A stretch of 64,000 nucleotides of DNA, taken from Brassica napus (lineage: Eukaryota; Streptophyta; Magnoliopsida; Brassicales; Brassicaceae). The stretch is from positions 17,445,726 through 17,509,725 of the forward strand of contig NC_063448.1 in NCBI RefSeq assembly GCF_020379485.1. The letters are read 5' to 3'. The translations under genes and the position numbers were made by a program. The first letter of the stretch is position 1. Each line of letters opens with the position of its first letter. The notes beneath the pieces were generated by a model. That model was not told the origin of the DNA and made no database searches. It saw nothing but the letters and a program-made list of their open reading frames with translations. This document shows positions 22,474 through 35,950 of this stretch, piece after piece.

Positions 22474-25400
22474 ATGGTAAAAACATCTATACTCACCTCC
22501 CTTGATGGGTATCAAGCAAAAATAAGATCCTCATTTCGATATGATTACAGATGTGTAAAGCGAGAAGGTTTTGTTGCGACAGTAGACAGAAGCTGGAAGA
22601 GCCAAAGTTTAGGGCAGGCAGGACATGCGGGTCTGATGTGTAAGATAGCAGACTGTCGTAAGGCCATATCTGTCTGGAAGCGCCAAGCTAAGCCAAATTC
22701 CGCCATGAGAATCCAAGAACTCCATCAAAAGATAGATGAGGCCTCAAGACAGGAGCGATTCAAGCTGGAGGAATTGCAGATCCTTAAAAGAGAACTAGAT
22801 GAGGAATATTACAATGAGGAGTTGTTCTAGATGGTACAGAGCAGACTGAATTGGCTGCGGTCAGGTGATAAAAACACCAAGTTTTTTCACGCTATTACCA
22901 AAAACAGGAAAGCTCAGAATAGAATCAAGTGTCTCATTGATGATGATGGCAAAGAATGATCTGCGGATAGGGATCTGGGCAGAGTGGCTGAAGCTTATTT
23001 TAAAAAGTTGCTCTCATCTACAGATGTGGGTATAGATCTGGAGGAGTGGAATGAAATACCACCCATGCTATCTGAGGAACAGAATGCCAGTTTGATGCTC
23101 CTGGTGACGAAGGAGGAAGTAAGGAGGGCAGTTTTTGATATTAATCCTAGCAAGTGTCCGGGGCCAGATGGGATGAGTGGGCATTTCTTCCAACAGTTTT
23201 GGGAGACAAGCGGTGACGATATCACAACCATGGTGCAGAAGTTCTTCGCAACAGGCATGTTGGAGGAAGGTTTAAACGACACAAACATCTGTATGATCCT
23301 GAAGTCGCTGACATCTAAGAGTATGAGCGATTATAGACCTATAAGTCTTTGTAACATTGCGTACAAGATAGTTTCGAAGCTTATGGCGAAGAGGTTAAAG
23401 AAAGTACTCCCCACTATCATCTCAGAAACTCAAGCCGCGTTTGTAGAAGGGAGACTTATCTCAGATAACATCATGGTGGCCCATGAGCTACTGCATGCGC
23501 TCTCTTCAGACAATAAGTGCGCTTCGGAGTATATCGCAATCAAGACAGATATCTCCAAAGCATATGATCGGGTGGAATGGACCTTCTTGGATAGAGCGAT
23601 GCATGCGATAGGTTTCTCGGCACCATGGAGAAGCCTCATTATGAGCAGTGTTTCATCAGTAAGGTATCAAGTCCTCATCAATGGAGGCAAGGGGATCCAC
23701 TATCTCCATATCTCTTTGTCATATGTACAGAAATTTTAGTTTAGATGCTAAAGCTAGTAGAGAGGAAACGCAGAATATCAGGACTGAGAGTGGCAAGGAG
23801 AGCTCCACCAGTCACACACCTGCTATTTGCGGATGACAGTATGCTATATTGCAAAGGGGCAGACTCAGAACTGGATCAGGTGATCAATCTTCTCCAGTTA
23901 TAGTTTGGCCTCGGGTCAGAGGATCAATTACCAAAAATCAAGTGTGTATTTTGGTATACACATTCCGGAGGGTCAGAGATAAGTGATCAAGACCAAGTTG
24001 GGAATTGAGAACACGGGAGGAGAAGGATTCTATTTAGGAGTACCTGAAGCTTTTGGCGGGTCAAAGGTCTCAATTCTCAGTTACTTAAAAGCGAACCTCA
24101 ACAAGAAAGTTCATGGGTGGCAGACGAAATTCTTATCTCCAGCAGGCAAGGAGGTGTTACTCAAGGCGGTTGCGATGGCCCTTCCCACATATACCATGTC
24201 ATGCTTCCTGATCCCAAAGACTATTTGTAAGGAGATTATGTCTATCATGTCAGATTTCTGGTGGCAAAACAATCAAGAATCAAAAGGGATGCATTGGAAA
24301 AGTTGGAAAAGTTTATGCAAACCAAAGAGTGGAGGAGGGTTGGGTTTTTGCGATTTGGAGGCTTATAATCTTTCACTATTGGGTAAGCAGCTATGGAGGA
24401 TGATAACTAACAAGAACTCACTGCTGACAAGAATATTCAGGAGCAGGTATTTTAAGAATGCAGACCCTCTAAGTGCTCCTCTTGGCACAAGACCTTCATA
24501 TGCTTGGAGAAGTATCCATGCTGCCCAAAGACTAGTTCAACAGGGAGCTAGAGCGATCATTGGGAATGGAAGGGAAACGAAGGTGTGGAGGGAGCGGTGG
24601 TTGGGTAGTCATCCAGCGACGACCGTCACCTCGATGAGATTAGGAGAGGGAGGTTCCCAAGAGAGGTTATCTGAGGATATGAGAGTATGTGAACTGTTAT
24701 GTAACAATGACAGAGAGTGGCATGAGGAGAAGCTGGAACGTATGTTTACAGAGGAAACCCGAAGGAAAATAAAGGCCATTCATCCAGTAGGGAGTATAAG
24801 TGAAGACACCTATGCGTGGGAGTAAGTGAAGACACCTATGCGTGGGAGTATACGAAAATTGGTCACTACAGGGTGAAGTCTGCATATTGGGTACATATGA
24901 ATGTGATTGCAGCAGAGGAGACAAAGCAAGTAGCGTCCCAACCAAGCTTGGATGTCATCTATAAAAAAAATATGGAATTTTGAGACAAGTCCAAAGGTCA
25001 AACACTTCCTGTGGAGGTGTCTCAGTAATGCACTGCCTGTTGCTGCTAATATGGTCCACAGACACATAGCGAAAGACAAAAGTTGTAGCAGATGTGGGGC
25101 AGAGGCAGAGACTGTCAATCACCTACTCTTCACTTGTCCGTATGCCCGCCTGATATGGGCAGTAGCTAACGTGCATATCCCGCCCCCAGGATCGTGGTCT
25201 GATTCATTCTATTCCAAACTCCATTGGGTCTTAAATTTAAAACAAGAGTATCCAAAGGAGCAGGTGGAAGAAGATCTAACCCCATGGATCATGTGGAGGC
25301 TTTGGAAGAATCGCAATGAACTGCTTTTCAGAAGTAAGGAGTATACAGCACAGATGTATGTGGAGAAGGCGAGGGATGATGCGAGGGTATGGAAGAGTAG

Positions 25401-26003
25401 AGAAGAGGTTAAATTGAAAGAGGTGAAACCGCCTGCAGCAGCTATACCGGAGAGACGTTGGACTCCACCACCTCAAGGCAAGCTTAAGTGCAATACAGAT
25501 GCAACATGGATGCAAGAAACTGAAGTTGGTGGAGTGGGATGGGTACTGAGAGATCATAACGGTGATATGCTGTGGGCTGGGGCGAAAAGGTTACCCGACA
25601 TGGGATCAGTGCATGAAACAGAAATGGAAGCTTTACGCTGGGCTATACGCACGCTAGCAGGGTTTGGATATAGAAACGTCACGTTTGAATCTGACTCTCA
25701 AGTGCTGGTGAGGATGCTGAACAATGAAGAGGAAATCTGGCCCAGGGTGAAGCCCATGATCCAAGCGATAAGCTCATCACCGTCGGGTATGGAGAAAGTT
25801 GAGGTGGCCTATTATCCTAGGAGTGGAAATAAAATTGCACATAGAATAGCGAAAGAGACTACTATGTTTACGTCCATTGTCCCTAAGTTGTATTATATTG
25901 TGACTAGTGGGTTATTATCTTGTATGGAGGCTGATAAGTCATTTGTAGAACAATGATTTGGTTAATGAGAAGTTGTGGTTGAGTTAAAAAAAAAAAAGAA
26001 AAG
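22474..26003 (+). mobile_element. Non-LTR retrotransposon (plant L1-type LINE), 5'-truncated and broken
   Basis: Reverse transcriptase motifs are clear: SKCPGPDGMSGHFFQ, DYRPISLCNIAYKIVSKL, TDISKAYDRVEW (catalytic Asp) and FADDS near 23832. A zinc-knuckle region follows (CSRCGAEAETVNHLLFTCP), then an RNase H domain (CNTDATW, ETEMEAL, ESDSQVL) ending at 25956. A poly-A stretch at 25985-26003 marks the 3' end. The apurinic endonuclease half of the ORF is absent. Stops lie near 22828 and 22957. A deletion at about 23694 removes the sequence before RQGDPLSPYLF, and further shifts lie near 23900 and 24825. The last is caused by a 26-bp tandem duplication (24796-24847). The tail lies about 100 bp upstream of the ICME start codon. 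Confidence 0.9.
24796..24847 (+). repeat. 26-bp tandem duplication inside the LINE
   Basis: The unit TAAGTGAAGACACCTATGCG plus TGGGAG occurs twice back to back. As 26 is not a multiple of three it shifts the reading frame. Confidence 0.9.
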
Positions 26004-26107
26004 AACATGTCAGAGCCCCCATCTGGTTCATTGCGGTTTAACTAACATCTCTTCTCTGTCTCTCTCGATCTAAATTAGGCAAACGGAGAAATCGGAAAGG
26101 AAAGAAA

Positions 26108-28617
26108 ATGCCGTCGCAGACTCTCTTCCCCATCTCATCCTCCCATCTTCTTCCCCCTAAATCCTCCACCGAAATGATGTTCAAACCCTTGATCTACGAC
26201 GATCCCTCATCCACCACCCTCCTCCTCCATGACGACCACTCCGTCAAGCCTCTCCTCTCCCGCGCCTCCAGCTTCAACGGCGCCGTCACTCCCAACGGTG
26301 AATCGACCGGTTTGCACCAGAACAGACGGCGACGATCCAACAGCGACAACTGCCTCTCTGCGGCCTCTCCCGACGGTACTAATGGAAACGGACAACAAAC
26401 TATCGGTCAGGAGGTTAGCCACGCCGCCTCAGAGACTTTCTTGTTGACTCGTCTCTTCTTGAAGCTCCTCAGCTATCTCGGGTACTTAAAGATCCAATTA
26501 AAAAGATGATATTTTGTTGTTGGGGTTTGCACGATCATTGATGTATGATCCGCTGATCAAAAACTGTTCTTCAGGGTAGGTTATAGATGGATCACGAGGT
26601 TTCTTGCACTTGGATGCTATGCTTTTCTGCTTATGCCGGGATTCATTCAAGGTTTGGATCTTCTACTTACGGTTCTGTCTCTCTCTCTCTCTCTCTCTCT
26701 CTTTGATCTAAAGATGGTAACTTTCATTTGCTAAAAGGTTGGGAGTGTTTGCTTTGCAGTCGGATATTACTATTTCTTCTCTCCTCACGTCCGCAGAAGT
26801 ATTGTTTACGGTGATCAACCAAGAAACAGGTCATCATCCTTTACCGCTTATCCAGTTTCTATTTTTTTATTCCTTTACAGACTAGTTGATGCCTTATGTT
26901 TTGTTTTTGGTTTCTTCAGGCTTGACTTGTATCTACCTAAGAACTCCAACGGTGGTCCGAAACCAGTTGTGGCGTTTGTTACTGGTGGAGCCTGGATTAT
27001 TGGGTGAGTTTGGTACCCATTTTTTCATCCTAGGAAGAACTGCAATTTGTCTTACGGAATATGTCTTGTGTTTGATACAGTTATAAGGCGTGGGGTTCTC
27101 TTTTAGGACAGCAATTATCAGAAAGAGATATCATTGTGGCATGCATCGATTACAGGTAATTGTTTTCTATGCCACAATGAATGTAGTGGCGTCCTCTCAT
27201 ATTTCATCAGTTTCCATTTAGAATCTGTTGTTGGTTAATGTCTTCATTTACATTATCCCCATCTCATTGGCAATATCAGGAATTTTCCTCAAGGATCTAT
27301 TAGTGACATGGTTAAAGATGCTTCTTCTGGTATATCATTTATTTGTAATCATATCGCTGAGTATGGTGGTGACCCAGACAGGTATTAATCCTGTCAACAA
27401 TCCTTGAACATGGAAGTTCTCAGGTTTATGATTTCTGATATTTTTTTTTGTCGTGTAGAATTTATCTAATGGGTCAGTCTGCTGGTGCACATATCGCGGC
27501 TTGCGCCCTGGTAGACCAGGTGGTTAAAGAGTCAGGGGAAGGAGACAGTGTTTCTTGGAGTAGTTCACAGATAAATGCTTATTTTGGTCTGTCTGGAGGG
27601 TAAAGCCTTTCTTCTGATCACAGAACCAACAATACATTGGAATTGAAATGTGTGTCAAGAAGTTGTTTAAAAATGCTTCTTTACAAGTCTTTTTTGTAAA
27701 ATGGTGGTAGACAGTTCATAAATCGCATAGCATAAAGGTCAAATGGTATCTTAAAGAAGCAAGTAGATTCCTAAGTCCTAACTTCCATCCAGCCAAAGCC
27801 AAATAAATTATTTATAGGCTTTCACACTTAAAAATAATAATCTCTTTGATTGTGATCAACAGGTACAACCTTTTGAGCCTTGTAGACCACTTCCATAGCA
27901 GGGGATTGTACCGTTCCATCTTTCTGAGGTATAATAATAGTTCCTAGTATAGATTAGCGTACGATGCTCACCTGGCCAGTAGAGCAGTCCAAAATTTTAC
28001 ACTTAAAAACATGCGACTTTTTGTTTTGTCCTCAGCATCATGGAAGGAGAGGAATCATTAAAACAGTTTTCCCCTGAACTAGTAGTGCAAGACCCAAATC
28101 TCAAACACATTGTCGCTCGTCTTCCACCTATTATTTTATTCCACGGTACTGCGGACTACTCCATCCCTTCAGATGCAAGGTATGGTTAAACTTCCATAGC
28201 CTTGTGTGTGCACATGTCTGTCTCATGTACTTCTTCAGGTGGTTGATATGATAATTCAACTTCTGAAAATGTTTTTTTTTTCAGTAAATGTTTTGCGGAA
28301 ACCCTCCAGAGGCTCGGAGGGAAAGCAGAAGTGATCCTTTACGAGGGGAAAACACACACGGATTTGTTTCTTCAGGTACAATATGCCGGTATATTTGAGA
28401 TCTCTGACTGTCTAGTCGTACAAGAACCTGAATACTGTTCTGGAAAATTGGTTATCTATGTTAGGATCCAATGAGAGGTGGAAAGGACGAGATGTTTGAA
28501 GACATAGTATCAGTGGTTATGGGAGACAATCAAGAAGTGGTTGGTAAAAGCGTAGACAGAAGGCGTCTTGTGCCTGAATTCATGTTGAAGTTGGCTCACT
28601 GGGTCAGTCCGTTCTAA
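26108..28617 (+). CDS. ICME: Isoprenylcysteine alpha-carbonyl methylesterase
   Basis: Exons: 26108-26481, 26575-26651, 26760-26829, 26920-27003, 27081-27155, 27280-27381, 27459-27599, 27863-27928, 28036-28179, 28285-28375 and 28465-28617. All have GT-AG borders and an open frame of 458 codons, similar to Arabidopsis ICME (At5g15860). The enzyme removes the methyl ester from prenylated protein C termini. In Arabidopsis it is membrane-bound and affects abscisic acid signalling. It is an alpha/beta hydrolase: oxyanion-hole TGGAW at 195-199, nucleophile Ser268 in GQSAG, Asp370 in HGTADYS and His402 in GKTHTD. A Ser-rich N-terminal tail precedes a hydrophobic segment at about 135-160 ([15 protein letters not shown]). 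The start is the first ATG of the frame. A LINE tail lies about 100 bp upstream, so the native promoter may be displaced. Confidence 0.95.
26683..26703 (+). repeat. (TC)n microsatellite in ICME intron 2
   Basis: About ten TC units lie in the intron between exons 2 and 3. Confidence 0.9.
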
Positions 28618-29030
28618 CTCTCACTCTCACTCTCACTCTCACTCTCTTCTGCTCCCAAAAGATGCTATTACCGTGTATAGTACTTAACAAGCAGTGACAG
28701 TTTCATTATACTTTGAGATACAGATGATTTTGAACTTTGATCATGATGGTGTAATTGTATTACCGTTTGCAATACACGTTGATTTTTTTTTGGTCATTCT
28801 CTGGTTTGTGTTACTTGTAGAACAACAAAGAGCAGTGAAGAAACTAATGTTTATTTACCTTGTCTCATTAAACTGCCTGGTCTCGTGATTAAAACGGTTC
28901 TTGATTATTATAGTGCACTGGATTACTTATGATTCAACAGTTGGCAGAGTACATAAAAGCAGTAAAGAAGCAGATGGATGAAACAGGGAGAAGTAGTTTA
29001 AACCACAAGCAAATACAGACCCGAGTGTTT
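28618..29030. other. Shared 3' region of the convergent ICME and PEPC genes
   Basis: This 413-bp gap must hold both 3' untranslated regions. It begins with a short TCTCAC repeat (about 28618-28647). The next stretch is T-rich and contains no coding frame that I believe. Confidence 0.8.
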
Positions 29031-32000
29031 TTAACCAGTGTTCCTCATTCCAGCTGCAATGCCGTTGATGGTGATGAGCAATGCATCCCTGAGCTTGATG
29101 TTGTCAAGATCACGTCTTAGCCTCTTGAGGATCTCAACCTGCAGCATGTTCATTGGATTCAGATACGGAAGTCTACTCTCTATCAGCTTCTTCAGGCTCC
29201 GGTTGTTCTCCGAGAGCTTTTCATGTCCACTTATCACAAGCACATACTTCTCAGTAGTCAGCAATTCCTTTCTCAGCTCACTACCGAGTCCTCTTCTGCT
29301 TTCTGAGACAAGCTGTTCATCGTAGTGTTTGGCTATTGGGATATCTGCTTTCGCTAACACCATCTCGATAAGGTCTATGGTTGACTGAAAGAAGGGCCAT
29401 TCCTTGTACATCGCTTGGAGATCATCAGCGTGACCTTTCTCACAGACTCCTTTCAGACCAGCTCCTACGCCTAGCCAAGCTGGAAGCACAAACCTTGTCT
29501 GTGTCCAAGCGAAAACCCATGGGATAGCTCGGAGATGTCCAATACCAGTTGAGCTCTTTCTTCGTGTTGGCCTGCTTCCTATGTTGAGGAAACCGAGCTC
29601 GGCCTGAGGTGTTGCCTCTTGAAAGTAAGAGAGGAATTCTGGGTTTTCATACACCGTGCTCCTGTAGTTTTGGCAGCTGATGTTGGAGATATCTTCCATT
29701 AAGCTCCTCCATTTTTCTTCTCGAGGTGGCTGAGGAGGTTCCAAAGTAGCAAGCAGTACTGCGGTTGTGTAAATCTCTAGCTGCCTAACAGCCGTCTGTG
29801 GTATCCCAAACTTGGCTTGCACCATCTCACCTTGCTCTGTGGAACGCAGAGTACCCTGCAATTTCAAAGCAAGACTGTGCCTTAGAACTGCTGAAAAGCG
29901 AAAACCCCGTCCATTTAGTATTAACTAATTTGTGGCGGCTTATAGTTTAACTCACCATCACTGAACCTGGAGGCTGGGATTGTATGGCGAGATAAGTTGG
30001 GCCACCACCTCTCCCAATACTTCCTCCTCGTCCATGAAACAAGGTAACTTTGATGCCAAATTCATTGCAAGCAGCCACAACATCCTCCTGGGCTTTGTAT
30101 AGTTCCCATGCTGCAGTAAAGCGACCAGCATCTTTTCCAGAATCAGAATATCCGACCATCACCTGCACACATGTTTATGTTTTCAAGGCTATTAAGGTAC
30201 AACTGGCGCAGCCTCCAAAGATGGATTTGGTTGAAATTAAGTATACACACCTCTTGGTGTCCAGTGTGGTTCTTCTCGATGTGTTCTCTGTACCAGTCAA
30301 TTGATAGCAATTTCCTTATCACGGAGCCAGCACCTCTTAAATCCTTCACCGTTTCAAAGAGAGGAACCACTCGCAGTCTATCATGTAACAAAAACAAATC
30401 AGCATACCAAGTACTTATGTCATCAAAATATGTAAGACACAAGACACAACCATTCATGATAGTAGGCAGACATGCAAATTGATAATGAATGAAGTGTTCC
30501 TTCAAGAAATTACACTCACGTTCCAGCAGGACATGGTCTTCCCAGCTCTCCAGTGACGGCAAGACGTGCATCTTTCTGTAGAAGTTCCACAGCGAGGACA
30601 TCACTTGCCTACAAGTTGCAACAAATTAATGGCATCATTTTTGCTGCGGATCTAAAATAGTTACTTGTCCACATTAGCCTCAGAAAAGAGTTGACTGTAA
30701 AAGACTTGATCTATCATACGTTTGAAGCCATGGAAATCACGTAAGCTCCAAGTGATTCACTTCCTAGCTCAGCAGCAACTCGGAAAGTGTCTAGTACTTC
30801 TTTCACTTCAGGACCGACCTGCAACAGTTCAATGATTTTGAGGACTGTGTTGCAAACATAACGTACAAGAGATAAAATGGGAGATCACTTTTGTATCATA
30901 CTGGGTTTCCTTGAAGTAAACGCATAAACATTCAAGTTATTAATTACTCTATTTGGTCTTACAATAAGATAAGTTGCAACTACTAATTAGAATTCTTTTT
31001 TTTTTCTGGGACAGGTCTAACATAAAAAAAACCCACGGTGAGTGCTCGCTGACCTCAATATTTGGGGGGACAAGAGGACGTTTCCCTTTCAATTCTCTTG
31101 TCAAGAACTCAAGCTTCTTCTCTTCATCCCATTCACTATATGTGCCCATGTCCAAGTATGTTGTAATTGCATCCAAAGCTTCAGAATGCTTTGCAGCTTC
31201 CTGAATAATTAAATCTTAGATCAGACAGAAACAACAGAAAAGGAGCCAAAACAACAAGCAAGAAAAACGTCACCTGTCGTAAATCAAGTTTCATCAAAAC
31301 CATGCCGAAAGTAGCAACTCTACGGATCAAATCAGCAAGCCGGCCATCAGCTAGAACTCCGGAATCAGATGCATGCTGAGAAAATAGTAATTTTCAGTTA
31401 GAAAGGTAATGATATTTAATGGGAACTCAATTTGCATGGAGCAAGATCGTACCAGAGATTCATAGCAGAGAAGTAATGGTTCCAGAAATTGGTCTGATGT
31501 TTCATAGTAGTCCCAAGGATCATATTCACAAGGAAGACCCTCAAGAAGAAGTTCCAGAAGTCTTCGTGTCTTCAAAAGCTGTAATCACCAGATCATTACA
31601 AGTGAGTGGTTTTGAGCGAGAATGTACAGTTTACCAATATGTTTATAAATTTCTGATATTGAGAATATTTACAAATAAGTTAAGCAGTAACTAAAGATAA
31701 ATGCCTTTGGAGATATAAACATGAACTCTTTCACATCTTTGGCAATGCTAATTCAGCTCAATGAGAAATAAGGAGTAAGGATCTGCACCTTTTCCTTTAC
31801 TTCCCCAAGAACAATCCGATAAGGAGCAATTCCAGCTCGTTTAGGTGGAGTTGGTTCTAGTAGCTTCTGAAAGCTGGTCCTCCCAATCTGAGAATCAGCA
31901 AGTAGTTTCTTCTGAAGGAGAAGTTGTGAACTCGAGGAGGAAGAACCTCGTGGAGTGATACTTTGCTGACAACCATTAGAGTTGACGGAATGTCCATTTC

Positions 32001-34719
32001 CTGTCTTTATTTGCAAATTTGGGCCATAGCCATCACTTGAAATGCCTTGAACATCCTATTTTAAGGAAGAAAACTATCAAGTACAGACAAACACAGCCAG
32101 ACTATTTTTAATATGCATCTCTAAAATGCATGCTTCACCTGGCGACTGAGTGGAATATAATCTGTCACAGGAACTTCAAGCTTGGGATACTGTGATTCAC
32201 CACATTCTGCAGGTAGGATATCAGAAACTTATAAGATGAGTGAGTTGTCTATATGCATGATTGAATGTTAGAAACTTTTATAAGAAGAGAGTATTCTACA
32301 CATGAAATCCCGTACCAGCACATAAGGGAAGGTCAGCTCTAGGTGGAAGTTGAGTGGGTAGAGATAAGCCCTGCTGGTTTGGAAATTTTGGTTGGCTTCT
32401 ACCAACATTCGTACCCCAACTTTCAAGGTCATCTTGGTCAGCAATTTCTGATCAGCAAAAATAACATCTTCAATATTTGTTCTCTCAAGAATCAAGAAAA
32501 ATCTGAGTCATGAGCTGTCTCCCAGAAGCTTACCTTTTTCAAGAATTTCATCTGCCAATCTTGACAATCTATCACTGCATCGATTCATTGACAATTCAAA
32601 TCTTAAGCTATCAATCTCTCTTATGTATAGATCGATAGCCATCCACCTAGACATAAGCGATACTTCTTTTGTGACCTGGAAATTTATTGATAAAAGACAA
32701 TCGTGTGTGAGCAAGTTAATCCTGATATCTCTCTATAACAGCCAAATAGTAAGCCATCTTAAATAATACAGAACTCCCATGCAAAGCTCACATTCTCACT
32801 CATACATAGATTTTTCAGGGGAATAGTAACTGCTCACCTTTGCAGTGACATTTGGATTTCCATCTCTGTCGCCACCCATCCAGGAACCAAACTTTATTGG
32901 GGTGCAAGTTAATGGGAGTGGCTTCCCCGTTAACTGAAGAACGCATAGAGAATAACATATTATCAATATCAAGTCGGTTATTCATTCACAATTTGCATAT
33001 AAATGAGAAAAAAAGTAAGACCTTCTTCAAAGAACTGCTGACACGACGTAAGTAATGTGGTACAGCTTTCCAAAGGGATTGTTCAACAATGTTCAAACCT
33101 GACACATTGTAATAACATATACTTGTAGCAAAACCTTGGTTTATTCTCAGACATTTACAAGTTTCTGATGAGAATACCAGCTCTAGCTTCATCAACAGGA
33201 GTAGGCTTCTGACGTCTAAGTTCATCAGTCTGCCACAGTGAAGTTATCTCCCTAACCTTTTAAACGAAATAAAATTATTAGATGTAACGCTTCAGCAGAG
33301 AAATTGTAAGTAATATTTTGTGGAAGAGAGTACCATATCCTCAATGACCGTTTCTCGATCTTCAAATCCAAGGTCTGGTCTATCGTTATATTCAAGAAGA
33401 TGCTGTAAAATGTACAAAGACCATAAACCTAAAATTGCTTGCAAACATGTATATATCAATCAATTTTCAGCATTACTGATAACTCACAGCCATTCTGATA
33501 TGTTTGTACTGCAAGGTTCTCCGGTTAATTTGAGTGGGGTGTGCAGTAAGAACAATTTCAACCCCCTGCATAGGATAAATTAGTTAGAAAACAAGTATCA
33601 TACTGTGGACAAGCAAAATGACTTCACTTTGAACTCAATCTTTCAGTTACAAGATACCACCAGTTTCATCAGAAATATAGAAAAGATGATGATAGAGTAA
33701 CAGCGAGTAGAACAGTGAAGCATAACCTGCTTGCAAACGGTATCATAAAGCTCATCTGGGGAAACACCACTTTGCAATAGGTTACTGAATACATCGTTGC
33801 ATGATCTTGAAAGCTGTGGAAGGTTACGGACTCTACGAACTCTGAAAACAGGAAACATTTTGCTTAGATGATAAAAGCAATCTTTCAAACACACAAACTT
33901 CTCCAAGTATCCACACACTTTCATCTTTTGATAACGACTTAAAAACATTTTCATTCTTTTTAACATGTGCTTGTCAACTATAGTCAACCTGTGATGTGTC
34001 TCGGCAATTCCCATCAAGTTGAGAAAATGGCTGAAGGCACGAGCCAGCGTCAGTGCTTCCTCCAGTGACATGTTTGATATTTCAGAAGTCAGCTGCGTCT
34101 CCAAAAGCTCGGCCGTGTCTTCGATACCAGCCAGACGAAGATTTAACGCACTCTGAAACCAAAAATAGTATATTATATCCAGTGAAAACACTTAGTCGTA
34201 AGGTTCTAGAAATCAGTCACCACCTAGGAAACATGATAATCAAAAAGCATATTCCAGATCTGAAACGAATCCATCAAGAAAAGCTACAAAACAAACAGTT
34301 TTCTACAAACGTTCTTGATCCGAGAGGAATCTCAACAGTGTAAAACAAACACAATCACGAAATATCGAAGACCTCAAGCGATTCGAGTAAGAAGACTTCA
34401 CCTAGCGTCCTCCTACGTTTCCATTTCCTCTCAAAACAAACCGATCGCAGTCTATAGAAATCGTTTTACGGAACGATCGGAGTAGAACGTTAACGCTTCT
34501 CGAGCAAAAGACACGAAAAATCACAGAAGAGCTTTGAGAACAGAGTGAGAGAGAAGCAAAAACCTGAGCGAGAACACGAGTCCGTTCGATTTTCTCCATG
34601 AAATCGGAGCCGACTTCTCTCTGCAAGACGTCGTTGAAGAGACTGCCGAGCAGCTTGCAGTCATCTTCGAAGCTCTGGAACGAAATCTCCTCCGCGATAT
34701 CGTCCGTCGTATCCGTCAT
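29031..34719 (-). CDS. PPC4: Bacterial-type phosphoenolpyruvate carboxylase
   Basis: Twenty exons on the minus strand: 34719-34564, 34152-33989, 33841-33727, 33565-33488, 33402-33334, 33256-33178, 33098-33022, 32933-32838, 32675-32534, 32447-32316, 32206-32139, 32055-31789, 31578-31453, 31375-31274, 31200-31054, 30818-30720, 30608-30520, 30377-30251, 30162-29956 and 29855-29031. They join in one open frame of 1054 codons, close to Arabidopsis PPC4 (At1g68750, about 1030 aa). The enzyme adds bicarbonate to PEP to make oxaloacetate, and the bacterial type acts in a hetero-octamer with plant-type PEPC. Catalytic landmarks are present: VLTAHPT (His154), GGDRDGNP (about 266-273), [11 protein letters not shown] (about 715-725) and [15 protein letters not shown] (about 753-767). 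The C terminus is RNTG, not the QNTG of plant-type enzymes. The usual N-terminal phosphorylation motif is absent. A Ser-rich insert near residues 370-460 is the less conserved disordered region of this class. Confidence 0.95.
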
Positions 34720-35480
34720 CGAAAGACTGCTTTGACCTTCGAGTAGACCTTGGAAAAGGAAAACAGTGTGGAGAGTGTGAAGGGGAGAGAGAGAGTCTTC
34801 GTTGCTGTGAAGAATGCCGTACAATCGAGTGATATTTATGGTCTGTTGGAAGTGGGCCCTACCCACAATGTTTACGCTCTCAGATGACGACACGTCACGG
34901 TTTTTACCAACTGTAAATTGGCGGTGGCAATGTGTTGGATTCCCGAATCTACGGGGGATTTTAATTTGATTCTCCATGTCCCAATTTTTCAACACTAGTC
35001 AACATTAGTATAAGTTATGAGAATTTTAGAATATATCATTTTATTTATCTTACAAGAATTCACGTGTAATAATTTTATTTTCACTATTATAAACTATTTT
35101 GAAGTTGACAAAAAAAAAACTATTTTGAAAAATGATTGTGCTGAATATTTAGATTAAAAAAGTTCTTTGTTACTCTAATAAATTATTTTCTAAAATTTAA
35201 GATTTGATCATTTGAACTTTATGATGCAATGCCAAAAACATTAATTTGTTTCTCCCTCCTCCAAATTTGCAGCCTTTTCAGTTTTACCTCCAAAATAATC
35301 AAATAACTTTTTATTACAATTTGCCAACTAGCTATCAAACAAATAAAGTTCAATCATTTGAGATGATTTTTTCGGCTCGTAGAGTTGGGACTCCAGTATA
35401 AAAATTCCATCCGCTTTCCTAATTAATATATTAGACGGATTTGTCAGGACAATTATCAAAAAGAATTACATGGACAAATC
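34720..35480. other. Upstream region of the PEPC gene, then AT-rich DNA
   Basis: The first 150-200 bases, with a GA/CT-rich run near 34783-34800, probably hold the 5' untranslated region and core promoter. Beyond 35000 the sequence is AT-rich with no gene. Confidence 0.5.
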
Positions 35481-35950
35481 TCCAAAATAGCACTTTTCTA
35501 AGTTTATATCACAAAAAAAGCACCCAAAAACAAAAATGACCAAAATAGCACATTTCTAAGTTTATCCTTTGAAAATTTTAATTTTTTTATTTTTCAAAAT
35601 TTGAAATCTTATCCCCAAAACCTCATTTCTCAACTCTAAACCCTAAACCCTAAACTCTAAACTCTAAACCTTAAACTCCAGACTCTAAACCCTAAACCAT
35701 AAACCCTAAACCCTAAACTCTAAACCTTAAACCCTAAACTCTAAACCCTAAACCCTAAACCCTAAACCCTAAAATCTAAACCCTAAACCCCAAACTCTAA
35801 ACCCTAAACCCTAAATCCTAAACTCCACCCTTTAACTCTAAACCCTAAGTTTGTGACTTTTGATAAAACATTAAGTGTTATTTTTGTGACTTTTGACCTT
35901 GAATGTTAGTTTGGGAACATAAACTTGATTTAGTGCTATTTTTGTATTTT
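35481..35950. mobile_element. MITE-like element carrying degenerate telomere-type repeats
   Basis: The left end CCAAAATAGCACTTTTCTAA and the right end TAGTGCTATTTTTG form an inverted pair. The interior (about 35634-35850) is a run of CCCTAAA units, many changed to CTCTAAA or CCTTAAA, like the plant telomere repeat. The similar ends at 21775-22066 suggest a repeated family. Confidence 0.6.
35634..35850 (+). repeat. Interstitial CCCTAAA-type repeat
   Basis: About 30 heptamer units, roughly half exact CCCTAAA, lie inside the MITE-like element. Degenerate units and unique DNA on both sides show that it is internal, not a chromosome end. Confidence 0.9.

Noticed and set aside
22984..25956. Active LINE or host RNase H gene
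   Set aside because: Several stops and shifts break the ORF, and the RNase H part is the normal C-terminal domain of the LINE, not a separate gene.
35634..35850. Chromosome end (telomere)
   Set aside because: Units are degenerate and unique DNA with genes continues on both sides.
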